Made by a program: the position numbers and the translations under genes. This document shows positions 35,455 to 45,176 of a stretch of 64,000 bases of DNA, in pieces. Origin of the DNA: Pandoraea horticolens (GTDB taxonomy: Bacteria; Pseudomonadota; Gammaproteobacteria; Burkholderiales; Burkholderiaceae). The notes below the pieces were generated by a model. It searched no databases. It was not told where the DNA came from and saw nothing but the letters and a program-made list of their open reading frames with translations. The stretch spans positions 337,487-401,486 of the forward strand of contig NZ_CABPSM010000003.1 of the NCBI RefSeq assembly GCF_902459555.1, in the 5' to 3' direction. The number at the start of each line of letters is the position of its first letter. Positions within the stretch are counted from its first letter, which is position 1.

Positions 35455-37125
35455 ATGGAATTTGACGCGGTGTTGCTTCCCCCAAGGCGCGAGCAGAGCG
35501 TGGCACGTGGCTGGTGGCCCGAACGGACGATTAACGATGCACTCGATGCTGCCGTCGCGGCGTCGCCCGGCAAGATCGCACTGACGGCCGTGTCGACAGC
35601 CACGGGGCAGACCCAGCGCCTCACCTACGCTGCGCTCGCGGACGGTGCCGAGCGTCTGGCGCTGGGGCTGATGCGGCGTGGCGTGGGCCGTGGCGATGTC
35701 GTTGCCTGCCAGTTGCCCAACGGCTGGCAGTTCGCGTTGACTTATCTGGCGTGCGCGCGGATCGGCGCGGTGCTCAATCCGCTGATGCACATCTTCCGCG
35801 AGCGGGAGTTGTCGTTCATGTTGCGTCATGGGGAGGCGAAGGTGTTCATCGTGCCTCGCCAGTTTCGGGGTTTCGATCATGCGGCGATGGCGCGAGCCCT
35901 GCAGCCGGATCTGCCGGATCTGCGGCACGTCATCGTGGTCGATGGCGACGGTCTTGGCGACGATAGTTTCGACGCCGTGCTCATGGCGGGCGAATCCGCT
36001 GCATCGCGCACCGAGCGGGCTGCCATGCAGGCGGCGCGAGCCCATCCGGACGACGTCATGCAGTTGATGTACACCTCGGGGACGACGGGTGAGCCCAAAG
36101 GGGTGATGCACAGCGCGAATACCACGTTCTCGAACATTCTCGCTTATGCCGAGCGTATGCGCCTCGGCCGCGACGACGTCATTCTCATGGGCTCGCCCCT
36201 CGCGCACCAGACCGGCTTCATGTACGGACTCATGATGCCGGTGATTCTCGGGGCGAGCGCCGTGATGCTCGATATCTGGGACCCGGCCAATGCCGTGTGG
36301 CTGATCCGCGAGCATGGCGTGACGTTCACGATGGCTTCGACGCCATTCCTCTCCGATCTGACGAAAGCAGTGGCGGCTACCGGCGAGCGCGTGCCGAGCC
36401 TGCGTGCATTCCTGTGTGCGGGGGCGCCGATTCCCGGCCCCGTCGTCGAGCAGGCGCGCAGCGTGCTTGGCGCGAAAATCGTCTCGGCATGGGGGATGAC
36501 GGAGAACGGCGCCGTCACGCTGACGCGCCTCGACGATGACGACGTACGGGCCTCGACGACTGATGGTTGCCCGCTTCCCGGCGTGGAGTTGCGAGTGGTC
36601 GATGCGCAGAACGACGACTTGCCCGTCGGTGAGACGGGGCGTCTGCTCGTGCGGGCCTGCTCGAACTTCGGTGGCTATCTGAAGCGCGCGCAATGGAACG
36701 GCACCGACGATAACGGCTGGTTCGACACCGGCGACATGGCATGGCTCGACGCGACCGGCTACGTGCGTATTGCCGGGCGCAGCAAGGACGTGATCATTCG
36801 CGGCGGCGAGAACATCCCCGTTGTCGAAATCGAAGCGCTCCTGTACCGGCATCCGGCGGTTGCCTCGGTGGCTATCGTTGCGTATCCGGACGAGCGTCTT
36901 GGCGAGCGCGCCTGCGCGGTCATCGTGCCGCGAGCCGGCGAGTCGATCGACCTCGCGACGGTGACCGGTTTCCTCGCATCGCACAAGGTTGCGCGGCAAT
37001 ATTGGCCCGAGCGGCTCGAAGTTCACGACATGCTCCCGACGACACCCACGGGTAAGATACAGAAATTCAAATTGCGCGAAATGCTCAACACATCCCGCGC
37101 AGAGACGACTGAACGCACACCTTGA
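35455..37125 (+). CDS. aliA: Cyclohexanecarboxylate-CoA ligase (AliA), AMP-forming
   Basis: A 556-residue acyl-CoA synthetase of the ANL family. AMP-binding motif YTSGTTGEPKGVMH near residues 204-217, A-loop region WGMTENGAV, hinge GRSKDVIIRGGENI near 440, and catalytic Lys in TPTGKIQKFKL near 530. It activates cyclohexanecarboxylate with ATP and CoA, the first step of the pathway. It is assigned by operon context and family resemblance. Confidence 0.88.
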   Translation: MEFDAVLLPPRREQSVARGWWPERTINDALDAAVAASPGKIALTAVSTATGQTQRLTYAALADGAERLALGLMRRGVGRGDVVACQLPNGWQFALTYLACARIGAVLNPLMHIFRERELSFMLRHGEAKVFIVPRQFRGFDHAAMARALQPDLPDLRHVIVVDGDGLGDDSFDAVLMAGESAASRTERAAMQAARAHPDDVMQLMYTSGTTGEPKGVMHSANTTFSNILAYAERMRLGRDDVILMGSPLAHQTGFMYGLMMPVILGASAVMLDIWDPANAVWLIREHGVTFTMASTPFLSDLTKAVAATGERVPSLRAFLCAGAPIPGPVVEQARSVLGAKIVSAWGMTENGAVTLTRLDDDDVRASTTDGCPLPGVELRVVDAQNDDLPVGETGRLLVRACSNFGGYLKRAQWNGTDDNGWFDTGDMAWLDATGYVRIAGRSKDVIIRGGENIPVVEIEALLYRHPAVASVAIVAYPDERLGERACAVIVPRAGESIDLATVTGFLASHKVARQYWPERLEVHDMLPTTPTGKIQKFKLREMLNTSRAETTERTP

Positions 37126-37138
37126 GGACGAGTGGCAA

Positions 37139-38308
37139 ATGACATCGAAGGGACTGGATAGCGAATCGTTCGAGCTGTTGCTCGCGGCGGTGCAACGTTT
37201 CATCCGCGAGCGGCTGGTGCCTGCCGAGAACGACGTGGAGGAGCACGACGACGTGCCCGCCGCGATCGTCGACGAAATGAAGGAGATGGGCCTGTTCGGT
37301 CTGTCGATTCCCGAGGCGTTCGGCGGCATCGGCTTGTCGATGGTGCAGGAAGTGCGCGTGGCTTACGAGTTCGGACAGACGTCGCTGGCGTTCCGCTCGG
37401 TGTTCGGCACCAATGTCGGGATCGGCTCGCAGGGCATTCTGATGGACGGCACCGAGGCGCAAAAGCGCGATCTGCTGCCGCGTGTGGCGAGCGGAGATCT
37501 GATCATGTCGTTCGCGCTCACGGAGCCCGACGCGGGGTCGGACCCGGCGGCCCTCAAGACGCGCGCCGTGCTCGACGGCGACACGTACGTGCTCGATGGC
37601 GTGAAGCGGTTCATCACCAACGCGCCGCGCGCCGGCGCTTTCACATTGATGGCGCGCACCGGCGGCGAAGGGGCGGGCGGCATCTCGGCCTTCATCGTGC
37701 CGGCCGGCACACCGGGGCTGTCGCTCGGCAAGCCCGACAAGAAGATGGGCCAGCGCGGCACCAAGACCTGCGACGTCGTGCTGCAAGGTGCACGCGTGCC
37801 TGCGGCGAACATCATCGGCGGCGAGGCCGGCAAGGGGTTCAAGACGGCTATGAAGGTGCTCGATCGCGGGCGTCTGCATGTGGCGGCGCTCTCGTGCGGC
37901 ATGGCGCAGCGGATTCTCGACGAGGCGGTGGACTACGCGCGCGAACGCAAGCAATTCGGTCAGCGTATCGGCGACTTCCAACTCGTGCAGGCGATGCTCG
38001 CGGACAGTCAGGCGGAACTCTATGCGGGATGGTCGATGGTGCAGGACTGCGCCGCGCGCTACGACGCCAAGCCCGCAGGCAAGCGCGACGCCGATGTGAG
38101 CACGCGGGCGTCGTGCGCCAAGCTGTTCTGTACGGAGATGGTCGGCCGCGTGGCCGATCGCGGCGTGCAGGTGCACGGCGGGGCGGGTTACATCAACGAG
38201 TACAAGGTCGAGCGGTTCTATCGCGATGTGCGTCTGCTTCGTCTGTATGAAGGCACGACGCAGATTCAGCAACTGATCATCGGCCGCGCGCTCATGCAGG
38301 ACGACTGA
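37139..38308 (+). CDS. Acyl-CoA dehydrogenase
   Basis: A 389-residue FAD acyl-CoA dehydrogenase with LTEPDAGSDPAALKTRA and the canonical YEGTTQIQQLIIGR carrying the catalytic Glu. It lies 13 bp after the ligase, last in the operon. It may act on a ring or on pimelyl-CoA downstream; BadJ-like enzymes occur in similar clusters. The start at 37139 follows the family. No hydratase gene (BadK) is seen between it and badH. Confidence 0.88.
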   Translation: MTSKGLDSESFELLLAAVQRFIRERLVPAENDVEEHDDVPAAIVDEMKEMGLFGLSIPEAFGGIGLSMVQEVRVAYEFGQTSLAFRSVFGTNVGIGSQGILMDGTEAQKRDLLPRVASGDLIMSFALTEPDAGSDPAALKTRAVLDGDTYVLDGVKRFITNAPRAGAFTLMARTGGEGAGGISAFIVPAGTPGLSLGKPDKKMGQRGTKTCDVVLQGARVPAANIIGGEAGKGFKTAMKVLDRGRLHVAALSCGMAQRILDEAVDYARERKQFGQRIGDFQLVQAMLADSQAELYAGWSMVQDCAARYDAKPAGKRDADVSTRASCAKLFCTEMVGRVADRGVQVHGGAGYINEYKVERFYRDVRLLRLYEGTTQIQQLIIGRALMQDD

Positions 38309-38405
38309 CGAGCCGACCCGCCGACATGCTCTTCCGGCGGACCTCCGTCGGCGGCGCGTGAGGGCGCATCATCCTGGTGCGTGCAAGGCGGGTGCTGTAC
38401 CGCTT

Positions 38406-38422
38406 TGCACTGCTGCGGTGCA
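38406..38422. promoter_or_regulatory. NtrC binding site
   Basis: TGCACT-N5-GGTGCA, a near-perfect match to the NtrC consensus. It is about 115 bp upstream of the predicted sigma-54 start, the normal enhancer distance. Confidence 0.72.
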
Positions 38423-38513
38423 GCAGTTTTCCCTATGGTTTCGGACGTTTCCCATAGACATTTCTCCCCTTTCGCCTTTCCCGGCAACGCTTTGCCGATA
38501 GTGAGGGCATGGC

Positions 38514-38529
38514 TGGCACGCTTGTTGCG
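38514..38529 (+). promoter_or_regulatory. Sigma-54 promoter
   Basis: TGGCACG CTTG TTGCG matches the -24/-12 RpoN consensus TGGCACG-N4-TTGC. Confidence 0.82.
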
Positions 38530-38618
38530 TTAGCGTAAAGGCCAGCGGCAAAGGCGTCGCCGGCAACGAATTCAGGTGCGGCGTCGGGCGAGATGGCCTG
38601 CGACGTACCCACAGGACA

Positions 38619-38665
38619 ACGGCGTCCCTCCGTGCTTCGGCACGGACGGACGCCGTTTTGTTTTT
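38619..38665 (+). terminator. Leader terminator, likely target of NasT antitermination
   Basis: A 17-bp stem (ACGGCGTCCCTCCGTGC with its complement, one mismatch) closes a TTCG loop and is followed by TTTGTTTTT, 36 bp before nirB. Because an ANTAR regulator (NasT) and NasS are encoded in the operon, nitrate-dependent antitermination is likely. I could not identify the expected pair of hexaloop hairpins with certainty. Confidence 0.8.
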
Positions 38666-38700
38666 CGGGCGCTGCACGCGTTGCAACAGGAGAAGACAGC

Positions 38701-41151
38701 ATGCGCAAACCTCGTCTGGTCGTGATTGGCAATGGCATGGCGGGCATCCGCACGCTCGAAGAATTGCTGGAGATCGCGCCGCATCAGTACGACATCACCG
38801 TGTTCGGCGCGGAGCCGCATCCGAACTACAACCGCATCCTGCTCTCGCCGGTGCTGGCGGGAGAACAGGCGTTCGCGGACATCGTGCTCAATCCGCTCGA
38901 CTGGTATGCGGACAAGGGCATCACGCTGCATCTGGGCAAGGAAGTCACGCAGATCGACCGGCCGCGCCGTGTGGTGCGCTGTGCCGACGGCACCGAAGCG
39001 CCGTACGATCGTCTGCTCATCGCCACAGGTTCCAGCCCGTTCATCCTGCCGGTGCCGGGCAAGGACCTCGACGGGGTGATCAGCTATCGGGACATTCGCG
39101 ACACCGAGATCATGATCGAGACGGCGCGCCTGAAGCGCCATGCGGTCGTGATCGGTGGCGGCCTGCTCGGCCTGGAAGCGGCCAATGGCCTCAAGTTGCG
39201 CGGCATGGACGTGACCGTCGTGCATCTGGCCGATACCTTGCTGGAGCGTCAGCTCGACAGCACGGCGGGCAAGCTCCTGCAACGCTCGCTCGAAGCGCGC
39301 GGTCTCGCGTTCCGGCTGTCGCATCAAACGTCCGCCATTCTCGACGACGGCCATGGCGCCGTGCGTGCCGTGCAGTTCAGCGACGGCGAAACCATTGCCG
39401 CCGACCTTGTCGTGATGGCCGCCGGCATCCGGCCGAATACGGCGCTGGCCGAAGCGGCCGGGCTGTATTGCTCGCGTGGGATTGTCGTGTCCGACACGCT
39501 GCAAACTTACGATCCGCGCATCTACGCCGTGGGCGAATGTGTGAGCCATCGCGGTGTGGCCTACGGTCTCGTGGCGCCGCTGTTCGAACAGGCCAAGGTC
39601 TGCGCGAACCACCTCGCGCTCATGGGCATCGGCAGCTATCGTGGCTCGGTGATGTCGACGAAGCTCAAGGTCACGGGCATCGATCTGTTCTCGGCAGGCG
39701 ACTTTCTCGGCGGCGAAGGTACCGAAGAAATCGTGCTGTCCGATCCGGCGAGCGGCGTCTACAAGAAGCTCGTGATCCGCGACGACAAGCTCGTCGGCGC
39801 GTGCCTGTACGGCGACACGGCCGACGGTGCCTGGTACTTCAAGCTGCTGCGCGAAGGGCGCACGCTGGGCGAATTGCGCGAGCGCATCATGTTCGGCGAG
39901 TCGAGTGTGGGCGACGTCGGCACGCAGGGGCAGAACCGCGCGTCGGCCATGTCCGATAGCGACGAAGTCTGCGGATGCAACGGTGTGTGCAAAGGCACCA
40001 TCGTCAAGGCGATCACCGAGAAGGGCCTGTTCACGCTGGACGAGGTGAAAAAGCACACCAAGGCCGCCAGTTCCTGCGGCTCGTGCGCCGGGCTGTGCGA
40101 ACAGATTCTGATGAGCACGCTGGGCTCGACCTACGACGCCGCGCCCAAGGAAAAGGCCGTGTGCGGCTGCACGGACCTGTCGCACGCCGACGTGCGCCGT
40201 GCGGTGCGCGAGCATCACCTCACCACGCATCGCGCCGCCTTCGACTTCCTCGAATGGCGCACCCCCAATGGCTGCGCGACGTGTCGTCCCGCACTGAACT
40301 ACTACATGCTGAGCACGTGGCCGAAAGAGGCGGTCGACGATCCGCAAAGCCGCTTCGTCAACGAGCGCGTGCACGCCAACATCCAGAAGGACAACACGTT
40401 CTCCGTCATCCCGCAGATGAAGGGCGGTGTGACGAATGCAGGCGAGCTGCGCCGCATCGCGGACGTGGCGGACAAGTATCAGATTCCGATGGTCAAGGTC
40501 ACGGGCGGTCAGCGTATCGATCTGCTCGGCGTGAAAAAGGAAGACCTCGTGAATGTCTGGCGCGATCTGGGCATGCCGTCGGGACACGCCTACGGCAAGT
40601 CGATCCGTACCGTGAAGACGTGCGTGGGCAGCGAGTTCTGCCGCTTCGGCACGCAGAACAGCACGCAGATGGGGATCGATCTCGAGACGATGCTCGCGAA
40701 CATGTGGTCGCCGCACAAGGTGAAGCTGGCCGTGTCGGGCTGTCCGCGCAACTGTGCCGAAGCGGGTATCAAGGACGTGGGCGTGATCGCGGTCGATTCG
40801 GGCTGGGAGCTGTATGTCGGTGGCAACGGCGGCATCAAGACCGAAGTGGCGCAATTCCTCGTCAAGGTGAAGACGGCCGAAGAGGTCAAGGAGTACACGG
40901 GAGCCTTCTTGCAGCTTTACCGCGAGGAAGCCTATTACCTTGACCGCACGGTGCACTACCTCGATCGCGTGGGTCTCGACTACGTGAAGCAGCGCGTGGT
41001 GAACGACGCGGCCAATCGCCGCGCGCTCTACGAGCGGTTGCTGTTCTCGCTCGACGGCCTGCCCGACCCGTGGCAAGCGCGCATCGAGGGTGCGCAAGCC
41101 AACGAATACCGTCCACTCACGCCGCTGGGCGTGGCACCTGCGATTGCCTGA
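38701..41151 (+). CDS. nirB: Nitrite reductase [NAD(P)H] large subunit
   Basis: An 816-residue assimilatory nitrite reductase. The N-terminal FAD/NAD half begins VVIGNGMAGIRTLEELL. BFD-like iron-sulfur cysteines follow in VCGCNGVCKG ... SSCGSCAGLC, then a second set with CGCTDLSHADV ... GCATCRPALNYY. The siroheme-4Fe4S site is given by TCVGSEFCRFG and SGCPRNCAEAG. It reduces nitrite to ammonia. A long spurious start at 38593 overlaps the terminator and is rejected. It is the first gene of the nitrate operon. Confidence 0.96.
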   Translation: MRKPRLVVIGNGMAGIRTLEELLEIAPHQYDITVFGAEPHPNYNRILLSPVLAGEQAFADIVLNPLDWYADKGITLHLGKEVTQIDRPRRVVRCADGTEAPYDRLLIATGSSPFILPVPGKDLDGVISYRDIRDTEIMIETARLKRHAVVIGGGLLGLEAANGLKLRGMDVTVVHLADTLLERQLDSTAGKLLQRSLEARGLAFRLSHQTSAILDDGHGAVRAVQFSDGETIAADLVVMAAGIRPNTALAEAAGLYCSRGIVVSDTLQTYDPRIYAVGECVSHRGVAYGLVAPLFEQAKVCANHLALMGIGSYRGSVMSTKLKVTGIDLFSAGDFLGGEGTEEIVLSDPASGVYKKLVIRDDKLVGACLYGDTADGAWYFKLLREGRTLGELRERIMFGESSVGDVGTQGQNRASAMSDSDEVCGCNGVCKGTIVKAITEKGLFTLDEVKKHTKAASSCGSCAGLCEQILMSTLGSTYDAAPKEKAVCGCTDLSHADVRRAVREHHLTTHRAAFDFLEWRTPNGCATCRPALNYYMLSTWPKEAVDDPQSRFVNERVHANIQKDNTFSVIPQMKGGVTNAGELRRIADVADKYQIPMVKVTGGQRIDLLGVKKEDLVNVWRDLGMPSGHAYGKSIRTVKTCVGSEFCRFGTQNSTQMGIDLETMLANMWSPHKVKLAVSGCPRNCAEAGIKDVGVIAVDSGWELYVGGNGGIKTEVAQFLVKVKTAEEVKEYTGAFLQLYREEAYYLDRTVHYLDRVGLDYVKQRVVNDAANRRALYERLLFSLDGLPDPWQARIEGAQANEYRPLTPLGVAPAIA

Positions 41152-41161
41152 GGAGATCACC

Positions 41162-41527
41162 ATGACGCTATCCGAACCGATCTGGCTGCATGTATGCGAT
41201 GTCGATGAGATCCCACGTCTGGGCACGCGCGTGCTGCCTCATCCGGCGGGCGATATCGCGCTGTTTCGCACCGAGCGCGATAACGTTTTCGCCTTGCGCG
41301 ACAAATGTCCGCACAAGGGCGGCGCGCTGTCGCAGGGCATTGTGCACGGCGAGAAGGTGACGTGTCCGCTGCACGCCTGGAACATCGATCTGAACACCGG
41401 CGAAGCCTGTGCGCCCGATGTGGGTTGCGCGCAGCGCTTTGCCGTGCGGATCGACGCGGGCGAAGTGTATTTGTCGCTTGACGATGCGACGCGTGCCGAG
41501 GCAGCCGAAGCCACGGCCGCCGCTTGA
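41162..41527 (+). CDS. nirD: Nitrite reductase small subunit (Rieske)
   Basis: A 121-residue Rieske-type [2Fe-2S] protein. Cluster ligands are CPHKGG (Cys, His) and CPLHAW (Cys, His). It pairs with NirB and lies 10 bp downstream. The start MTLSEP at 41162 has GAGGAG before it; the ORF from 41090 would overlap nirB. Confidence 0.94.
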   Translation: MTLSEPIWLHVCDVDEIPRLGTRVLPHPAGDIALFRTERDNVFALRDKCPHKGGALSQGIVHGEKVTCPLHAWNIDLNTGEACAPDVGCAQRFAVRIDAGEVYLSLDDATRAEAAEATAAA

Positions 41528-41552
41528 CTCTTTCGCCATTGCCGGAGCCCCT

Positions 41553-44267
41553 ATGACCACCCTCACGCAAACCACCTGCTGCTACTGCGGTGTCGGTTGC
41601 GGCATGCTTGTCGAGAGCGACGGCGAGCGCATCGTCGGTGTGCAGGGCGACCCGGCGCATCCGGCGAACTTCGGGCGTCTGTGCAGCAAGGGCATGACCT
41701 TGCCGCTCACCGCCCAGTCGCTTGCCGGTCGCGTGCTGATGCCCGAGCTTCGCAACACGCGCGATGCCGCGCGCGCGCCCGCGACGTGGAACGATGCGCT
41801 GGAAACGGTGGCCTCGCGCTTTGCCGATGTCATCCGTCGCCACGGGCCGGACGCCGTCGCGTTCTATGTGTCGGGACAGTTGTTGACCGAGGACTACTAC
41901 GTCTTCAACAAGCTGGCCAAGGGGCTGGTGCGCACCAACAACATCGACACGAATTCGCGGCTGTGCATGTCGAGCGCCGTGAGCGGCTACAAGATGGCGT
42001 TCGGCGCAGACGGCCCGCCCACGTGCTACGACGATCTCGAAGCGGCCCGCACGGTCCTCTTCGCGGGCAGCAATATGGCGTACGCCCACCCTGTGTTGTT
42101 CCGCCGGCTCGAAGCGGCGAAAGCGGCCGATCCGTCGATTCGCTGGATCGTCGTGGACCCGCGCCGCACCGACACCGCCGCCATGGCCGATCTGCATCTG
42201 GCCATTGTGCCCGGCACCGACGTCGCGCTGTTTCACGGCATGTTGCATCACCTCATCTGGGAAGGGCGCATCGATCGCCGATACATCGATGCGCATACGG
42301 AAGGGTTCGACGCTCTCAAACAGGTGTTGCGGGCCTACCCGCCGCAACTCGTGGCGGATATCTGCGGCGTTGAAGAGTCCGCGTTACGACAGGCCGCCGA
42401 CTGGTTTGGCGAAAGCCCGGCGGCGCTCTCGCTGTATTGCATGGGGCTAAACCAGTCGAGTCACGGCACTGAAAAGAACCTCGCTCTCATCCATCTGCAT
42501 CTGGCCACCGCACAGATCGGCCGCGCAGGCGCCGGACCGTTCTCGCTCACCGGACAGCCCAACGCCATGGGCGGACGCGAAGTCGGCGGGCTGGCCACGA
42601 TGCTCGCCGCGCATCGCGAGATCGGCAACGCTGCGCATCGCGCGGAAGTCGAGCGATTGTGGGGCGTGCAGGGGCTCTCGGATAGGCCTGGCCTGCCCGC
42701 CGTCGAGATGTTCGACGCCGTGCGCGACGGGCGCATCAAGGCGATCTGGATCGCGTGCACGAACCCCGTGCATTCGATGCCCGACAGCGAACGCGTGCGC
42801 CAAGCGCTGGCAAAGGCGGAATTCGTCGTGGTGCAGGAAGCCTTTCACCAGACCGATACCGTGCCCTATGCCGATGTGTTGCTGCCAGCGTCGAGCTGGG
42901 GCGAGAAGGCGGGCACGGTCACGAACTCGGAGCGTCGCATCTCGCGCGTGCGGGCGGCAGTGCCGGCACCGGGCGCGGCGCGGGCAGACTGGTGGATTGC
43001 CAGCGAAGTTGCCCGCCGTCTTGCGCCCAAGCTCGATGCATCGCCGGAGCCGTTCGCGTTTTCCTCCATCGAGTCGATTTTCGACGAGCACCGTGCACTG
43101 ACAGCCGGGCGTGACCTGGACATCGGCGGCATCGATTACACGATGCTCGAATCGCGGGGCCCTCAGCAGTGGCCGTTTCCGGCAGGGGCGTCGCACGGGC
43201 AAGCACGGCGGTACGAGGACGGTGTATTCGCCACCGACGACGGTCGGGCGCGTTTTCACGCGTTCGAATACCACCCCGTGGCCGAGGCGATTAATGCCCG
43301 CCATCCGCTGCGTCTGATTACGGGGCGCCTGCGCGATCAGTGGCATGGCATGAGCCGTACGGGGCGGGTGGGGCAGTCGTTCGAACATGCGCCGGAACCG
43401 GCGCTCACGATGCACCCGGCCGATGCCGCGCGCCGCAGCTTGCGCGCAGGGGATTTCGTGCGGCTGTCAAGCCGTCGCGGCGAACGGGTGCTGACGCTGA
43501 GCGTGAGCGACGACGTCGCGTCGGGCACGGTGTTCGTGCCCATGCACTGGAGCGGGCAGTTCCTCGGCGGCGGGGGCGTGAACGATACGACCCTCGGCGC
43601 GGTAGACAAATACTCAAAGCAGCCGGAGTTGAAGCACGCCGCGGTGCGCGTCGATCCGCTTACGCTGCCGTGGCGCGTGGCGGCGATACGGCGAGGCGAT
43701 GCGTTGCAACTGCATGCGGCGGTGCAGCCGTTGCTGGCCGAGCGGCGTTTCGCGACGGTGCGTCTGGAGGGGGACGACCGGATTGTGGTCGCCGCCGCAG
43801 ACGACCAACCCGATGCGGCATGGCTTGAGCGTTTGCACACTGCGCTGGGCCTGCCGCGCGACGAGTCGCTGCTGGAGTATCGCGACGCTCGCCGGGCGAT
43901 GACCAAGCGGGTGGCATGGCGTGAGACATGGATCGACGGCGTGCTGGTCGCCGGCAGTGAAGCGGATGTCGCCGCGTCGGCGTCGCTGCTTGCTCGTGTG
44001 CGTGAAACGTCGCCGTGGACGCGCGCGCGTCACGCTGTTTTCGTGGCGGCCAGCGGGCCAGCCAGGCCACGCGATCGCACCGTATGTCAGTGCAAGTCGG
44101 TGACGGCGTCGAGCATCGACGCGGCCATCGGCGCCGGGGCGGATGTGACGCAACTCAAAGCGACACTCGGCTGCGGTACGGTTTGCGGTTCGTGCGTGCC
44201 CGAGTTGCAGCGCATGTGTGCGGCATCGAGCAAGGCGGTGCAGCCGATGGCGACGAACGCCGCTTGA
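41553..44267 (+). CDS. nasA: Assimilatory nitrate reductase catalytic subunit
   Basis: A 904-residue molybdopterin enzyme. The N-terminal 4Fe-4S motif is TCCYCGVGCGML ... GRLCSKG. Molybdopterin guanine dinucleotide domains follow (TNNIDTNSRLCMSSAVSGYK ... SLTGQPNAMGGREVGGLATML). The C-terminal BFD-like segment has VCQCKSVTASSID ... GCGTVCGSC, a [2Fe-2S] site like that of NasA enzymes that take electrons directly. It reduces nitrate to nitrite in the cytoplasm. The start at 41553 fits homologs. Confidence 0.95.
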   Translation: MTTLTQTTCCYCGVGCGMLVESDGERIVGVQGDPAHPANFGRLCSKGMTLPLTAQSLAGRVLMPELRNTRDAARAPATWNDALETVASRFADVIRRHGPDAVAFYVSGQLLTEDYYVFNKLAKGLVRTNNIDTNSRLCMSSAVSGYKMAFGADGPPTCYDDLEAARTVLFAGSNMAYAHPVLFRRLEAAKAADPSIRWIVVDPRRTDTAAMADLHLAIVPGTDVALFHGMLHHLIWEGRIDRRYIDAHTEGFDALKQVLRAYPPQLVADICGVEESALRQAADWFGESPAALSLYCMGLNQSSHGTEKNLALIHLHLATAQIGRAGAGPFSLTGQPNAMGGREVGGLATMLAAHREIGNAAHRAEVERLWGVQGLSDRPGLPAVEMFDAVRDGRIKAIWIACTNPVHSMPDSERVRQALAKAEFVVVQEAFHQTDTVPYADVLLPASSWGEKAGTVTNSERRISRVRAAVPAPGAARADWWIASEVARRLAPKLDASPEPFAFSSIESIFDEHRALTAGRDLDIGGIDYTMLESRGPQQWPFPAGASHGQARRYEDGVFATDDGRARFHAFEYHPVAEAINARHPLRLITGRLRDQWHGMSRTGRVGQSFEHAPEPALTMHPADAARRSLRAGDFVRLSSRRGERVLTLSVSDDVASGTVFVPMHWSGQFLGGGGVNDTTLGAVDKYSKQPELKHAAVRVDPLTLPWRVAAIRRGDALQLHAAVQPLLAERRFATVRLEGDDRIVVAAADDQPDAAWLERLHTALGLPRDESLLEYRDARRAMTKRVAWRETWIDGVLVAGSEADVAASASLLARVRETSPWTRARHAVFVAASGPARPRDRTVCQCKSVTASSIDAAIGAGADVTQLKATLGCGTVCGSCVPELQRMCAASSKAVQPMATNAA

Positions 44268-44357
44268 GCACGGATTTCCGGCGTTCGATCCCGAACGCTG
44301 CGACAGGACTTGAATTGGGCGACATGCAGGATATCGAGGATTTGAGGGAGAACGATC

Positions 44358-45161
44358 ATGAAGAACGGCAAAGTCACCCTGCTCAGCGCGGGTCCCGGCG
44401 CGCTCGATCTGCTCACGTTGCGCGCGGCGCGCGTGCTCGGCGAGGCCGACGTGCTGCTTGTCGACGATCTGGCCAATCCGGAGATCGCCACGCTTGCACC
44501 GCAGGCCCGCGTGATTGCCGTGGGCAAGCGCGGCGGCTGCCGGTCGACCCCGCAGGCTTTCATCGAACGGTTGATGTGCCGGTTCGCGCGGGCCGGCGCG
44601 CATGTGGTGCGCGTGAAGGGGGGCGACGCGCTCATGTTCGGGCGTGCGGGCGAGGAGATCACGGCGCTGCGACGCGCCGGCGTGCCGGTGGAGATCGTCA
44701 ATGGGGTGTCGGCGGCCTTCGCGGCGGCGGCCGGCCTTGGCATGTCGCTCACGCATCGCGACCACTGCGCGGGCGTGACCTTCGTCACCGCGCACCGGCA
44801 GGACGGCAGCGCGCCCAACTGGGCGGCGCTCGCCGCGACGGGCACCACGCTGGCGATCTACATGGGGGTGAATCGGGTCGAAGCGCTGGCCGAGACGTTG
44901 ATGGCGCACCTCGACGCGACGACACCGGCGGCGGCTGTGCAGTGGGCCGGCACGCCGCAAGAGCGCCGGCTGGTCACGTCGTTGGGGCGTCTGGCGGCCG
45001 ACGTGCGCGCCGGGCGCTTCGCCAGCCCGGCCATCCTGCTCGTGGGCGGCGCGGTCGGTGAGGCAGCGTTGATGGCCGCGCCCGAGGGCATGGGCGTCGG
45101 CGTGGTGGCGGGGAAAGCCTGCGCAGACGTCACGCCGGACGTCATCGCACGAGCGGCCTGA
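44358..45161 (+). CDS. cobA: Uroporphyrinogen-III C-methyltransferase
   Basis: A 267-residue SAM-dependent methyltransferase making precorrin-2 for siroheme. It shows LLSAGPGALDLLTLRAARVLGEADVLLVDDL, RVKGGDALMFGRAGEE and NGVSAAFAAAAGLG, the SUMT signatures. The NirB enzyme needs siroheme, so the gene belongs with the operon. GAGGGAG lies before the ATG. Confidence 0.92.
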   Translation: MKNGKVTLLSAGPGALDLLTLRAARVLGEADVLLVDDLANPEIATLAPQARVIAVGKRGGCRSTPQAFIERLMCRFARAGAHVVRVKGGDALMFGRAGEEITALRRAGVPVEIVNGVSAAFAAAAGLGMSLTHRDHCAGVTFVTAHRQDGSAPNWAALAATGTTLAIYMGVNRVEALAETLMAHLDATTPAAAVQWAGTPQERRLVTSLGRLAADVRAGRFASPAILLVGGAVGEAALMAAPEGMGVGVVAGKACADVTPDVIARAA

Positions 45162-45176
45162 CGCGTTATATCCTCT

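Larger units (their letters stand above)
38309..38700 (+). promoter_or_regulatory. Regulatory leader of the nitrate assimilation operon
   Basis: 392 bp with no gene but layered control. TGCACTGCTGCGGTGCA at 38406-38422 matches the NtrC consensus. TGGCACGCTTGTTGCG at 38514-38529 is a sigma-54 promoter with exact GG-N10-GC spacing. The intrinsic terminator at 38619-38665 follows. AGGAGAAG precedes the nirB ATG at 38701. The arrangement is that of nitrate operons under nitrogen control plus antitermination. Confidence 0.82.

Noticed and set aside
38590..38616. A hairpin with a six-base loop as ANTAR P1
   Set aside because: The stem forms only with a bulge and the loop (GAGATG) lacks the A1/G4 pattern expected for ANTAR targets; the terminator alone is claimed.
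38572..41226. 884-codon frame antisense to nirB
   Set aside because: Shadow of nirB in high-GC DNA; no motif and no ribosome site.
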